Assembly: GCA_037013685.1 (NCBI GenBank) | Contig: CM072899.1 | Coordinates: 8,226,479 to 8,290,478, forward strand | Direction: 5' to 3' | DNA length: 64,000 bases | Source of the DNA: Acridotheres tristis | Taxonomy: Eukaryota; Chordata; Aves; Passeriformes; Sturnidae | Shown: positions 13,987 to 27,900 of the stretch, one piece after another | Position numbering within the stretch: the first letter of the stretch is position 1 | Layout of the letters: every line of letters starts with the position of its first letter | Made by a program: the position numbers and the translations under genes | The notes under the pieces: generated by a model | The model's input: the letters and a program-made list of their open reading frames with translations, nothing else | Database searches by the model: none | What the model was told of the DNA's origin: nothing

Positions 13987-14878
13987 CCATCTCTGGGTGC
14001 CAACAGAGGATAATGTGCTGTCTTTGCTGTTTTTGCCTACAAGCAGAGTAATTTGAATATGCCATTCTTCCTTTGGCAGAACAGGAACAGATGACACTCA
14101 TAAAACAGATCTCTGCATCAGTCCTGAGCCCTTCTCCCACATCCCTGGCACCATTAATATTTATTATTCTTCTAAATATCTCCTGGCAGGCTACTCAGAA
14201 TGTTGGAAAAATTATAATAAAGGATTTTAGTCTGAGCACAGACAGTCTGCTTTGCTGCTCAAAAAGCATGGTAAACTATATTCTTCTTCCTGTTAGGCAG
14301 ACACTCAAAGGAGATGTATCATAAAATTATGGATAAGTAAGATGCTATGTGGACCCTTGGGTTTGATCTACAGTCCTGCCTAAAATGGAGAGGGAGCCCA
14401 TTGTGTAAACTGGTGCAGGATCTCCAGAGTCCCCAGTTATTATTGAAGGTCCTGTTGCACCTTCCCTATGGAGTTGGGAATTGCCTGTAGTGCCCAAGGG
14501 AGGCTGAAGGATGAGGGGATGGTGTGATGTGCTCTCCAGTGCCTCTGCTCAGCACTATAGCCAAGACACCTTCCCTTTTCCCTCTGCCTGTCCTATGCTG
14601 CTTTTTCACTAAGGTTGGATAATTATTAACAAGTTATATATATATGTATTAGGAAGGAATAACCTGTAAGCATCTGGACTTTCTAGAGAGTAAAAGCAAT
14701 TAAATATATTACTGGAGACTCTGGAATTTCCAAATTCAGAATCTGCATCATCCAAAGCAAAATTTAAAAACTTTTTTGCTTCTGCTAATATGACAATTCT
14801 GCTAATAAATACAGTGCTCTGGTGATGCTATATAAGTGGAGTGTATAAGTAAAGCAGTTTTGTAATCTCAAGACAAAC

Positions 14879-14892
14879 TTTTTTTTTTTTTT
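14879..14892. repeat. T14 homopolymer
   Basis: Fourteen consecutive T followed by AAATTTTGG. It is a simple repeat with no associated element seen. Confidence 0.85.
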
Positions 14893-17800
14893 AAATTTTG
14901 GATCTCCAGGGGTTATCTCAGTTAGAAGCTAATTTTGGTGCTTGATCCACTGGATCCTTTGATCCATTGCAGATTACTCAGAGAAAAACAGCAACAAAAA
15001 AAAAGCCAATCCTGCACTGAAGGGATCAGCCAGAAAAAAAATTGCTGCTCATAGCACGATCACCCCAAAGTTTTTGTCTCAGGATCACTGAAGTTGGGTT
15101 GGGTTGTGCTTTTTGTTTTATCTGTTTCTGACCTTTCTGTCTTTCAAATGTGTGACCACACACTTAAGTCAAATGATATTCAGAAAACTTTTTTTTGTTT
15201 GTGTGTAGGCACAGCTGTGTCCCAGGGCTGGAAGCTGTTGCAGTTTTTTTTCCTCCTGAGTCTGCAAGTGAGTTCAGTGATCCCCCACAAGTCTCCCAAA
15301 TGAAGGGCAGGTGTTATGGTCATCATTCTCAGCAAGGTTCCCTGCAATGCACCATAACATTAATAGGTTGTACTCACAGGTTATTTCCAGTACCACTGAC
15401 TCAACGTTGGGTTAATATATTAATTTAATGGGAGCCCAGAGGGAAATGAGATAGGGGATGAGAAAAGCCTCTGCAAATACGACAAGATGTTGATTCCCAC
15501 TAGTAAACCTCTTTGGGGTAATAGTATTAGAGACTGTAATATCCTCCCTGCTGAAATAAAACAGTTTTCCTGTTCCCAACCGCTGTGGGTTGAAGAGCTG
15601 ACGTGGCTGGGAGAGCTGCCCTGACCAGAGAGGCCAGAGAATGTCTGCTCTGCTCAGACACCTTTATTCAATATTGCTGGAAAATGCAGGGTGCTCTCTT
15701 TTGGCAGTGTGCAGGAAGGAGGGAGATCCAGGGCTGTGTGAAATCCAGCGGTGTTAAGCGAGGTTCCAAGAGCCACACAAATATTGTTACTTCGGAAAGC
15801 AGCCCCCAAAGGGCACCGATGAGTGAACAGGCAGCAGCTTGCTGCACCCTGCAGGGCCCTGGAAAATGGGGGTGATGGTTTCTGTTCTAGAAATTTCTTT
15901 CAGTATGTGACATTTCAAGGGAAATCATAGAGGGAATGAGAGTGGTCTGTTCCTTTTCTAATGGTCCTAATTAGGGAGCTACTGTTGCTTTGAGTGCTTG
16001 GCAGAAGATGCATCCCTTCCTCAGAAGAGGACTATTGCAGCACTTTGCCTACTCACACACCTGTTTCCTCACAAAGTCTGAATGTTCCCATTCTCCAGGG
16101 GTGTTGAGTATTTCTCTGTAGATCTTCAGACTCTCCAGGTTAGTTACAGCCCTCAAGGCACTTGTGTTGCCTTCTCCCAAAACCAGGACTTGTGTGATGG
16201 GCGAGTTTAGAAAGATCCTTCTCTGATCCACATTTTGTATCTCCCCCTACTCCTGTTTGCAGTCTGAAATCTAAACTGCAAACTTCTCAGAGCTGCTGTC
16301 TGATCATAAATGGAATAATACATGGTGCACACATCCTGTCCTACGTCTCTGACATTCCAAACATGCCAAGCAGCCCCAACAGCTCTTGCAGGCTGTGGCT
16401 GCTGCTGGCCCCAGCCTTTCTCTCAGTGTGATTTTATCTCCAACACTCCCCTCTCCTCCTGCCAATTTCTCTGAAATATCCATGAATTTTTATGTTGAGA
16501 GTGTTCCATGCTGAAGTGTGTCAGACCCCACTGCTCAAGGTCAAGACATTTGGGGATGGGAAATGTGGGGAAGAGAGGCTGGTGCCCAGAGCAAGGGACA
16601 GAGAGCAGGTTTATTGCCTGGGCTTCTTCCTCCAAGGAGATCAGGAGACTACAGCTCCTCCAGAGTACACACTTAGCAGTTAGATCACATAAAAAATTCA
16701 GGTAAGACTTGCAGTCTCAGGGAAAAACCTTGTTCTTTTTCTTTACTATCAGGCAAAGGAAATGGACCAAATACTTTGGGAAAAAGGATGCAATTCTAAT
16801 GAGATGCAAGATTTCATTCATGTTTCTCTAGAGAGGCTTGTAATACTAATAGGCAGTGTTCAAATCTTCCAGAAACTTTTTCAGGATAAAAAAAAGTTTC
16901 GCTTATTAGTAAGCAGTGCATGATTTCTGACATCTGTTAGAGTTTTCCCAGTTTATTTTGTTGGAAGTGGTAAATGTCACACTACCCAAGGTGGAGGAGA
17001 CAGTGAGTATTTTTCCTTTGGAATTAAATTCTTCCTTCAAACATTTTCAGTGTATGTTAAGAGCATTAACTATTTAATCATATTTCTTCATGAATAATTT
17101 AAAGAAAATTCAGCTTTGTAATCATACAGAGAAAAATCTTGGATTGCTGTTTTGGAGTTTAACAGCATTTAAGGTCAGTGCTTGGAAAGTAAACATTTCA
17201 ATAGCAAAACCATTATGAAAGTGCTTTAGCTCTGCCTTGATATACAGTGTATTTAATAAGCTTGAATTTAAGAAATATTTATTTAGTAAGATACATTCTC
17301 AGTTGATTTCAGTGAGAATGTGGAGCTAACATACAAAATAGTTCTGAACTAGAGATTGCTTTCCAACTGTGTGGGGAAAAATGTTAAGGGGCTCTTCTCT
17401 GGTAAGAGAAACTCAAATATTGCTATAATTTCACTTCCTTTAGCCCACCCTTTATGAAGAGGTCTCATTTGGCATGATAATGTATGATTAAATTTATCAA
17501 TTTTTCCCAGTATACCCTGCTGGCACCAATATGGAGAAATCTCCAGAAGGAACCCAACAGAAATAACTTATGTGCTGTGATTTGCTACACTCGCCTTCTG
17601 TAGTAAAGAAATATAGATTACAGGGATAATTCGGATATTGAAGAGGACCTTCTGTTAGAATACACTGGTGCAGGTTTCCAAGTTTCTGCATTTTCACTTT
17701 GTTAAGGATTCAGCACTTCACCTCCTGAGAAAATTGACTTGGAAAATGTTGCACCTCTTGTGATACATTAAAGATGCGTTATGGATAAAAAATGGAAAAG

Positions 17801-19458
17801 CAATACAAAAGAAAAATGGGTGAAGTTCACAACTGCTGTGGCCCATCCCTGTGGTGTGCCCGTGTTTGCCCCTCTCAGTGCTTTCCCTGCAGCCCACCCC
17901 ATTTCCCTTGGTGACATCAGTGGGGCTGGAGTGGTACCAGGGCGGTACCAGGAGTGTTCTGAGAGCCCCAGAGTGTTCTGCTCAAAGGCAGGGCAGATCT
18001 CCCCGTTCAGGGCAGAAGGAAATGGCAGAACAGAGCAAAGCAAGTGCAGCACATTAGTCATAGTTACACTCCTTCATTACTGCTTCAAATTGAAAAATGC
18101 CAACCACTGCACAGCTCGCTGGAGTAAGTTCAGAGAGAACTGCACACATTCAAAGGTCAGGAAAAGGAAAATTATAAACTATATTGTTTTACTGCCTCCA
18201 CAAAATAATTTATTTTTCTTTGTCTTTCTTTCAAAGTTTAAAAGAGAGAGGGATTGTGCTAGGGAATGAAATTTTAGAAATTAAATTTACTTGCAATGCA
18301 ACAGCTTTTTTATTTGAGTAGAAAGCTTGTAAAGCAAGGCTGTATTTAGAGACATCCTTTGGGAACTGAGCCTCACAAGGTGAGATTTGAGAAGCATTGG
18401 AGGCTGGTTTCTGCATATAAGACAATAATTTAGCAAGATAGTGGGAGTATTTGCCTCTCCTAACTGCCTAATTTAATTTACCTTTTTTTACAATTAGCTA
18501 TAAAGCACTTTCATTTTATATGATTTCTATGTTGTGGAGTGACATTATTCTGCACACTTGAAATGTTTCTAATTCTTCTTATTCTAACAAATAGTGTCTT
18601 AGAAAATTCCACTATCCAAAAATTGTTCTGACTTCTTGGACTTTGTTTTCTCTCTTTTATTTTTTTTTTAAAGTAGTGTTGTTGTTGTTTGGTTGGTTTT
18701 TTTAGGTTTCCCTTTTTATCTCTTTTTTTCTGGCACATTCTGTTGTTTGACTGATTGCCTGCTCTGGAATCGCATATATTCATAAACCAAAAACCTATAT
18801 ATATGACTTTCTAAGAATATTTATGGGGTAAACATTCCTATGTTGTTTGGGGTATTGTGTTCATTAGGTACTTCTGGTGCAAATATTTTTGTTTGTACAA
18901 ACTGCACAGTAATGGGTCTCAATGCAATTTTATCTGAAGTTTGCTACATATCAACAGATTTCTGTCAGTCTTTTTGAAAACAGGCAAATATAAAATAGAC
19001 ATAAAAAGTGTGCTCTATTTCTGGTTGAGGCTATTGTGTTAACCATAACTTGTAGCACAGTCCATTGGTCTCACTGATGCAAAAATGAAAACATCCCTGT
19101 GGGATTCTGATATGAATAAAATTGCAATAATTATTATTCAGATATATAGATAGCAAACAGTTTAGACATTCTGAGAGATTCCTGTTGAAAACCTGTTGGT
19201 TATGTCTTTATAAGGCACTTGTTATTCCTCTATGTATGGTAGATTTTTAGATTAATATTTTTTATTCTGTTTTCTCAAAGGTGGCTAATTAATGCAGCCT
19301 CCATGGTTTTAGGTGGGTTTATCTCAACTGTGCCTTGGGTTTTTCAGCCAGGGCATTGGACACCTGGATGTAAGACCAGAACTTTCTTAGGCACTGGGAA
19401 GTTGCTCAGTGGAGATGGAAATTATTGATGGGGACAACATTAGTTTAATGCTGCTGTC

Positions 19459-19471
19459 AAAAAAAAAAAAA
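19459..19471. repeat. A13 homopolymer
   Basis: Thirteen consecutive A in AT-rich intronic DNA. No tandem repeat or mobile-element body was recognised beside it. Confidence 0.85.
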
Positions 19472-21133
19472 TTCTTCTCATGTACCTCTTGTACCCCTTT
19501 TAATATTTTCTGAGGGTGAGGTGCAAAACTGAGAGAAAAAACATATTCTAGCATGATATAATTTATTAACAATACAATTTGAGTGGCAGTGTTCTTTGTA
19601 TGTAATGCAGTGAGTCACTGGTAAAATAAGAGATTGAACTACACAAATACAATGTGTTCTGTTTATGAGGTTTTAGCAGAAAACAGTGAAGCCAGTTGTC
19701 TTTATAAAGTAGAAAAATATAGTGAAAATTTTTTCATAGAGTTTACTTGAGTAATTTTCATTTAAAATTCTCCTCCTATGTTTGGAGATGATTTAGAGGC
19801 CCAATTAGCATCAAGCTCCCAGAAAGTCTGAAATGACAAGGAAGCAAGCGAGCATTTCATATCTCCAGTTAAGAGCATGAAGCCCATGAATTTTGTAACA
19901 TGCTCTCATTTTTGAGATGACTTTAATTCCTTATGTAATACATTCAGCACTGAATTTTAATCAGTACACAATTTGTTGATTCTTATTATCTGACTTTGTA
20001 AAAATAACGAGTAATTGTGACCTGCATTGTAAGAGGATGGTATTTTTATGGATCAATAATGAAGGATTCAGTGATCCTTAGTAAATCCCTAGTATCAATT
20101 CCGTGATCTAAATTCATTTTAAGTTGATTTTTCTCCAGCTGTACTGTAGTCCTGTCCTCTGAAATCTCAGTGGTACTCCTCATTTGTTATATTAATATGT
20201 ATTACACATTAAAGACATGTCAAATGATTCAAGCTATTTAAGTGACACTTGATTGCTGAGGTACTTGTTTGGCTTGGGGTGGTTATTATTTCCTTCTAAT
20301 CATAATAGCCAATTTGCTGTGAAACTTCATCTTTTTTATTGTTCAAACAAGGTATGGAACTTTCCAAGGGTTATTGTGCAATTTCATGTTGCCAGTGTCT
20401 GTCAACCATAAATAATTGTGACTGTCTTGATTCTACTTTACACATCTAGACAGATTGCCCAGTGGAGCAGAGAATACCAATTTAACACTATTTAGGACAG
20501 TATTGTGAAGTGTATCTTGAGCTATGAATTATCACTCAGGAGATGCCAGTGGGAAGCCAAGTTCAAAAAGGATGTTCCTAAGAATGTGAATTCCTTAAAC
20601 ACAGTTTCTGTGTGCTGATTAGTTGGGTGCAAAAGGAAAAAGGTGCATTTTTTGGTGGACTTTTAACAGAGCAGAGGTTTTCCATCAGTGAGAGATTGTC
20701 CTGAGTTCTTTCTAAAGTCTGCCTGAAAGCAATTAAGTAAGAATGAAGCACTTTAAAACCACCGAAGTGTAGGACCCCAAGAGGTGGAATAATCAAACTG
20801 GGTTTTATAATGGAAAAATACTGTCTCAGATTAGACCAAAACTGATTAAATTTGGGGGAACTTGGAGGAAGAAATGTTGGACACTGACTTCTAGAAAACT
20901 TAGGCACAGCACTTTACAAAATGTAGGTATCTGACATGTCTTTAAATGATCCCCATAAGTTACGTAAGTGTTGCTCAAAATAGCTTTCATGGTATAAATT
21001 TGACTCACAATGCTGAAGTTTGCTGAAGCCAAGAGTTTTAATTCCTAACAGTGAGTTACCAGATACCATAAGTTAATAGCGAGTACAATTGAATGAATTA
21101 CTCATTCCCTTTTGGTCCTTAGAAGTGGCAATC

Positions 21134-21177
21134 AAAAAAAAAAAAAAAACAAAAAACCAAACCCAAAACACATATAT
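21134..21177. repeat. A16 homopolymer and A/C-rich tract
   Basis: Sixteen A (21134-21149) are followed by an A/C-rich stretch of CAAAAAACC and AAACCC type and then (TA)-rich sequence. This could be the poly(A) tail of a degraded plus-strand retrotransposon copy, but the sequence to its left shows no family I recognise. Confidence 0.85.
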
Positions 21178-21879
21178 AAAAAATATTATATAACTGTATT
21201 TCATACAAATTTCCTACTTTCAGAAATGTAGTTTGAAGCTATTTAAAATTTTACTTCTGTAATATTTAGACAAAAGTTTGATTTTGCTTATTTAGTCAAT
21301 TGAATTGGTCAGCTGCTGGCACCCAAACTGGATGGAATTTTTCTTGGAAACCTCTATTCTGTAAGTGCAATCAGTCTAGTTTGTGTTCCTGTTATTACAG
21401 TCAGTGAAGTATTAGATACATAGTAGGAAATAGGTTATTTAGATAAACCTTTGAAATATGAAGTGTACTTTTTAAAAATAGTTTGTCTCATTTATATTTT
21501 ACATGATATGCACAACTTTGTTATTCAGATTTCACTGTCTCGCTTCAGGGAGATATTATGAACAGCTCAGTTGTTGTTTGCTATATGCATATTATTTATA
21601 CTCCCATTTTGTGACACATTATCTCCTTGATCATATAAAGTAACAGAATTTCAGGAACTATTTAATATATTCTGTCCCCTGCCCCTAAAACCAGTGGATA
21701 CAATTCCCTAGAGGAAATCTATCACTGCCTGTTCTTCATCTGTTGCTTGGAGCTGTGCTACTCTTTAGTCAAAAAAGCTCCATAGGACCTGGCCTGAAAC
21801 TCAGGCAATTCACTGAAAACCTTTCCAGTGGCTTCGAGTAACTCTCAGAAAATTGTAGGAATGGTGGAAACTACTCTAT

Positions 21880-21932
21880 TTTGGAAAATAAAAAGAAAAC
21901 CCAAACCCCAACAAGCCAAACCCAAACCTGTA
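21880..21932. repeat. A/C-rich low-complexity tract
   Basis: Repeated AAACCC and CCAAACCC blocks lie between AATAAAAAG and CTGTAGTC. A similar tract (AAACAAAACC type) occurs near 60920-60955. This is low-complexity DNA with no coding potential. Confidence 0.7.
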
Positions 21933-24900
21933 GTCAAGCACTAATTAGAAAGTAGTTGAGATGCCTGTACTTATGTAGGTGTGCAGGGATTCCACTTTGG
22001 GAATATAGAGTGGCAAAAGAAATCAAATTATCTGGGGCAGTCAGGAAAGCCACAGACCAAAACATGACTTTTCATTGACTGCTGCCCACTAGACATCTGC
22101 TGAGCATTGCTTGTTTAGCCTGATTAAAGAAAACCTTGGAATGATATTTGGCTGTGTATTTCCATGTATGTGTAAATATAATGAAATGGTAGAACAAAAA
22201 TTAATTGCTTTTTGGCCTTCTTCCCATTTTTGTGTAGTCATTCCCTAGCTCTTTGATGTCAGCCTTGGGACCCAATATTGCTACCAGGGAAATGTAGTAA
22301 GCTATGGATTAATTTTGCTGAAAGAGAGCCCCAAAATATGAAGTGAAATTAAATTCCGTTGAGATTGGTTCTAGAAATTCATTATCTTAGGCTTTAAGTT
22401 CAGATCTGTGTCATATGTTATAAGTTTGCATTCTGGCTCTTGAAAAGAGAATTTTAAAAATGTTTAGATAATTTGTGTGTTGTCTTGAGAAATCCAAATC
22501 TAAATGTAAAAGAAAATGTGTTGTCACTTGTTCTTGGCTGGAAGACCATCCTGTGTTTACTTTAGCTCTGAGTCTGAAGTCTTGGCACAAAAGGTTCACT
22601 ACTATGCCAAGGAGAACAGTAATGAAATAAATTTCATTTTAAATCACATCTGGATTTGAAGACATTGAGATCACACTGGTTTTAGCTGTTATGCTGCAGA
22701 CCTCTATTGCCATGGCAGTCTCACTGCCTTACCGAGTAGAATTCTTTGTAAATTCTTTGTACCTGCTCAAATCCATTACTGAAATATCTTCCTTTGCTCT
22801 CTCACCTCAAGCCAAACGTCTTTCAACACTTCATGAAGTTACAGATGTATTTATGTGGACATCTGAATACAGCAGCATGTATTTAGCATTGTGCTAACAC
22901 CAGAGATGCCAAAGAGTTTCTGAGGCCAGGCAGAAGGGAAGTGTTGACCTCTGTTTTCTCTTCAAAGAGGCTGATCCTCAGTCTTGCTGAGGTCAGTCTT
23001 TTGCTTTTTTGATTCTTATTTCTTATAGTTTTATATATTTTCAAGTCAATACTTTTGTTTGCTTGGCTAATAATCATCAACTCAACAATTACACTTTGAT
23101 CTTTTTGTTCTTATTTTGCATGGCTTTAGCTCACATTCTCTATTCCAGTTCAAGCAACAGATTTCCCAGTAAAGCTGGACCAAGGTCACCCAGCAATGTT
23201 GCTCCAGTCCTTGGGCTACAGCTTTGAAACCTGGCCCTGGGTTGTATTTTTGGCAGAAAGAAATACCTGGGTAGTTTACCTGGCTGTCCAGGTGGGTGCT
23301 GTGCTGCTCCTGGGCTGGGCAGAGCACCTTCCTGTCAGTTCTGCTTATCTGTCAGTTCTGTTCTCAAGTATTTTATTCTGGAATAAGCAAAACTACCTGG
23401 AGATGAGCCTGTAAGTACTGAGAAGTTGCAGATGTGTTACTGAGAAGGCTGTGAACAGTACAGGCAGAGCAGAAGGAGCATAAAGCTGGGTCAAGAGTGG
23501 AATTAGAAAGTCTTAAGCATAAATGGCAGCTTTTCTTGTGGTTGAGCTGTCTGACTGCTCAGTTTCTCTCTTTGTGAAATGTTTTTTTCTGATATGTATT
23601 ACAGAGCAGACAGTGAAGATTATGTGATTAATGCTTTGCACGGTATTTTGTGAATGCAAAGTGCCATCTATCTTCTAGATGAAACTGTTAGAAGCAATAT
23701 TTAAACCTGAAGAGCAAAGATTCTGTTACAAGTTTACTATCAGTCCTTATCTAAACAGTTTAATTCAAAAAAATTGACTATATATAGATTTGTCTTCAGA
23801 CCATGGTATTTAAAAAGATCAGTCTAACATGTCATACTGCAAATCATTTAGGTTTAAAAATAGGGTTCAGATCATGTAACATCTGGCTTGATTATGTTTC
23901 TCAGTCTTTCCATCAAGTTTATATTTTTATTTTAAAATGCAGAAATATCCCACTCAGTGTCAAAAGCTCAATATTTTTGTGGAGGCAGCTTTCATTTTTG
24001 TCTATTCAAGGCAAAAACAAATGGTGAACTTTGAGAATTTTCCCTTAAAATAAAATTTCATTTTCATGTTCTTTAAAGTATTGAAATAATTTTAATGCCA
24101 GAAGTGTCCTGAGTTCCTGTGACTGACAGTTGTCTGTACATGTAGGTAGAGCAGGTCCATGGGGATTGTTTTCCCAGAGGCAAGGTGGGCCACTCTCAAC
24201 ATTGCTCAGGGTGGAAAGAAGCCCAACTGTTGCTGGAAGCAGGTTCTTGTTTATATTCTGGCCATAACTTGCTTTAAAGCCTCAAGAATTGATTGGACAA
24301 CATAGGTTGTCTTTGTACCAGAGTGAAGGATATTCAATAAACAAATAACTGCTTTTTTTTGTACACTAAGAATTATGGAACTGGAAGCTTATTCAATGGC
24401 CATTTTGATGGCTTTCCTGGCTGTTAGGACATCTCCAATGTGTAATTCTGCTCTTGAGTGTTTGCACAAAGTTTTATTTGTTCATAAATATTCTTGTTTC
24501 TCTTGTAGATAGATTTCTTTATACTTAAGCAGCTCCTTTAAGTATTTGTATGGAAGAGAGGAAATCTTCAGAGTAATGCACTGGACTTGAAGATTCATAA
24601 TCAATGTGGAATATTGAGAACTGTGCATCACTCACCACATTTCTCATTGCCTTTTCTGGGTAGAGGATTCCCTTTTAAAATACTCTTTTCTATCTAGAGA
24701 CTCATGTGTCTAGAAGAGTGTTTGACAGGAATTTTTTTCTTTTTGTGCTAAGGAAGGGTAAAGTGACAAGGAGATGCACACTAGAGATGTCAGTTCATAG
24801 CATTCTGGATCTGGAATTGCTAATGAAGTCTCTTCTGTGCCTCATAGAGGATGTGCCAGTGCATTTCAGCTTCAAGAGGAGAGAAGTACAAAGCAGTCAA

Positions 24901-27900
24901 GGGTACCTTCCTTATCACATAAGAAGAGAGGTTAAAAATACAAAAGAATGAGACTGTAATTCTGAATGGGAATGTTCTATTATTCATAAAGTATTTTGTT
25001 TCTGTAGAGAATCATATTATGAGATGACATTCAGATCTTATTACTCCTTTTGTTACTGTTGTGCTGTGCAGCTGTTCCACATTAGGGGGCTTCTCCTCCA
25101 TTTGCTTTGCAGAGCAATCCTTTTTCAGCTTTTTTCATATTTTTAGGGTGTGGTAAGACAAGAAAATTTGTGCTTTCTTGGATTTTTGGCTGTTTTAAGG
25201 ACTATGCATAATTTCTCCCTGAGTCACTAAGCAATGTGTTTGGATATAAGAAATTACTACCAAAATTGAAGATCAGGAATAATAGTAAGAGATATATGAA
25301 GAAAAAAAAAAATCTTCAAAGTACTGATGAACTCTGCATTTATAACACTCTTCATATGTTGTTATACCCTTCTGCATTTTAATTGTGACGCTGCAGGAGT
25401 AATACAAATGTTTTCCACAGCTCATTTGTATGCAGTGTAATAATTCTCCTTAACTTTGTGGGGCTTCTGTTCCAAGTGGGGAACAGGAACTTCCTCTCTA
25501 CAATTGTCTGATGTAATATCTGACTTCCAATTAGTAGGAATAGGTTCTTTTCTGCAGAAAATTCTATTCTCCATTTCATTTTAAGGCTATTTATTTCTTC
25601 TCAATCTGACACTGTGATTACCCACTGTATACCCGGGTAGAAATTTGGGTAAATACTTCTGAAATACAGCACACTGCATATCAGTACAATATGTAGATAA
25701 TAGGTGGGTGACTGATTTACATTTTCTCTTCAGGCCTTAAGGGGGATAAACACACCACAGATTTTGCTCTGTAGTGCCTCTAATCCCCATTTGTAGTAGT
25801 ACTGTTTCCAACAAACTTGCTATTTAATGCTGGGTAGAAAACAAACCACACTGCAATTCTAAGTAGCTCTGGTAAACAAAAATATTTTGTGTTAGATATG
25901 ATTTCCTTCCATGGAAAGGAAAATGTCACTCTTTCCAGAGTGCATCAGCTTAACAAATTCACTGTGAAAGGCCAAAGGCTGCAGTGCTGGGGATTGGGCA
26001 AAGGCTGGCACAAGAGGAAACAAAAGCTCCAGTTTCTTCATGCCACTTGGTTTTTCAGCAGAAGCAGCTTCATTTGTGTTCCCACCAGTAAGTTGTTTGG
26101 ATAAAAGCAAAGCAAATCATGCATAAATTCATGATTGTGGGTACAAAATTTTGTAGATGATTGGAATAGGAAGTAATAAAGGCAGTCAGGATACTGTAAA
26201 ATACAAAGCTCCTGGAAGTTTTCTCTTATATGTGCAAGCACACTTATTTTTTTCCCACAACAGAGATTTCATCATATAATCTAACAACTGTGATTTTTAT
26301 GTGACACTAAATAGCTCATATTTACAATTTATCAAGTTAATGAAACAGGATGTGGTCTGACACATGGCCTGTGGAACTGACAGGTTTCTAGAGCAAGAAT
26401 TTCCATGCTCTGGTACAAAAGTCTGAAATTGGAAATGAAAAAACAACGTTGTGAGCAGGTGAGATGTAAGATAGGAAATACAGCCTACATCTTGGCATGG
26501 ACACCTGCACATTTCAGGTACCTCAAGTTTGTGTTTGGTTTTTTTTTAATGTGTATTAGTGAAAATCAAAGTCTAAAGTAGTACAGGAAGAGAATTATGC
26601 CATTTTCTCAGTCTTTGTGATCTCTATTAATAGCTTTCATCCTGATGTGCGCTGGGATTTACATAACAGAGACAAACATACAAGAATCTCTGAATAAGAG
26701 CACAATATTCTCAATCTTCAGCCCTTTGAGAGCTCTGTTCAAAATAATAGGCACTAGGCAAAACAAGATCTTACTGCTTGCATTGGGCCACAAAACCCTT
26801 GTTGTTTGCCACAGTGTTTAATTTGTTTCTTTCTATCTCCTTGGCTGATAATTGGAATGCTCAACCTATGACTTTTAATAATCTGCCAGTCCCAAGGTTA
26901 ATAGACTGAAGTTTTGTAGATGCTTTGACTTCTTGTGTTTGGAATAAATTGCCAGCAATAGAAAATGTAGATCAAGACCTCAGAAATCAAATTGACTAAT
27001 TTTAGGAAGAAACGAGAGCAAGAGACACTGTTATTTACAATTACTGTTTCTTTTTGCACATTTTACTCCATTTCTTTTTGTTAGATAAATGCCTATGCAG
27101 GCAGATATATTTATCAATTTAGACATGTATGTGGTTCCTGCAAATATATCTGCCATTCTGCTTCCTTGCTTTTGCTCTCTCTCCCTGAAGCTTTATATCC
27201 CAGTGATTGAAAACATAGCTAGGTGTCTATGGCAATTTTGTCACTTTTATGTAATATGGGGGGGGAAACTTTAAATTTAATTATTTTCTAAACTTTAAAT
27301 TGTGATAATTAGGAAAAATCACAACTATTTCAAAGTTTCATGGAATTTAAATGCTTGGTATTTTGTTGTAAATCAGAACTCAGACTGGTGGAAACATGAT
27401 GTGGGAAGCATAAGGACAGGTTTTCCTGGTAGTGTTATTCATCCACTTCTACATGATAACGATTGAACAGGAATTATCAGTAAGGAACTTGAAATATTTC
27501 AAAATAATTTGGTAGTAAGGGAAAAGTCAGGCATAATTTCCTTTGTTTGCTTTCAGTTGTTACATTTAACATGTAGCTTACATCTTAAGCTTTTTAAGAG
27601 TTGACCATTATTGTTGATTGTTAATAAGACTCTGAAGGCTTTGATTTCCAGAAGAGTAGAGCAAATCTAATGTTGTGCTGCTATTTAAAAGTTGTAACCT
27701 TGGCTTTTATGACAAAATAACAGAGAGATTGATGTAAGTTTTAATTAATAATGCTGATGAAATGAAAAGAAGATGATGCTTATCACTGTAAATTTGGAGC
27801 AAATGGTTCTTATGGGACTGGCTGGGCAGACATAAATTTGATTTCAGGTTGTGCTGATAAAGCTGATAATACTGCTGTAAGACTTCCAAGTATCCTTCAA

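Noticed and set aside
13772..14140. 122-codon minus-strand frame with a long Lys run
   Set aside because: The Lys run is the translated T24 tract; the rest has no motif.
17781..18269. 162-codon plus-strand open frame
   Set aside because: No recognisable domain, mixed composition, and overlapping frames on both strands of similar length. Probably chance.
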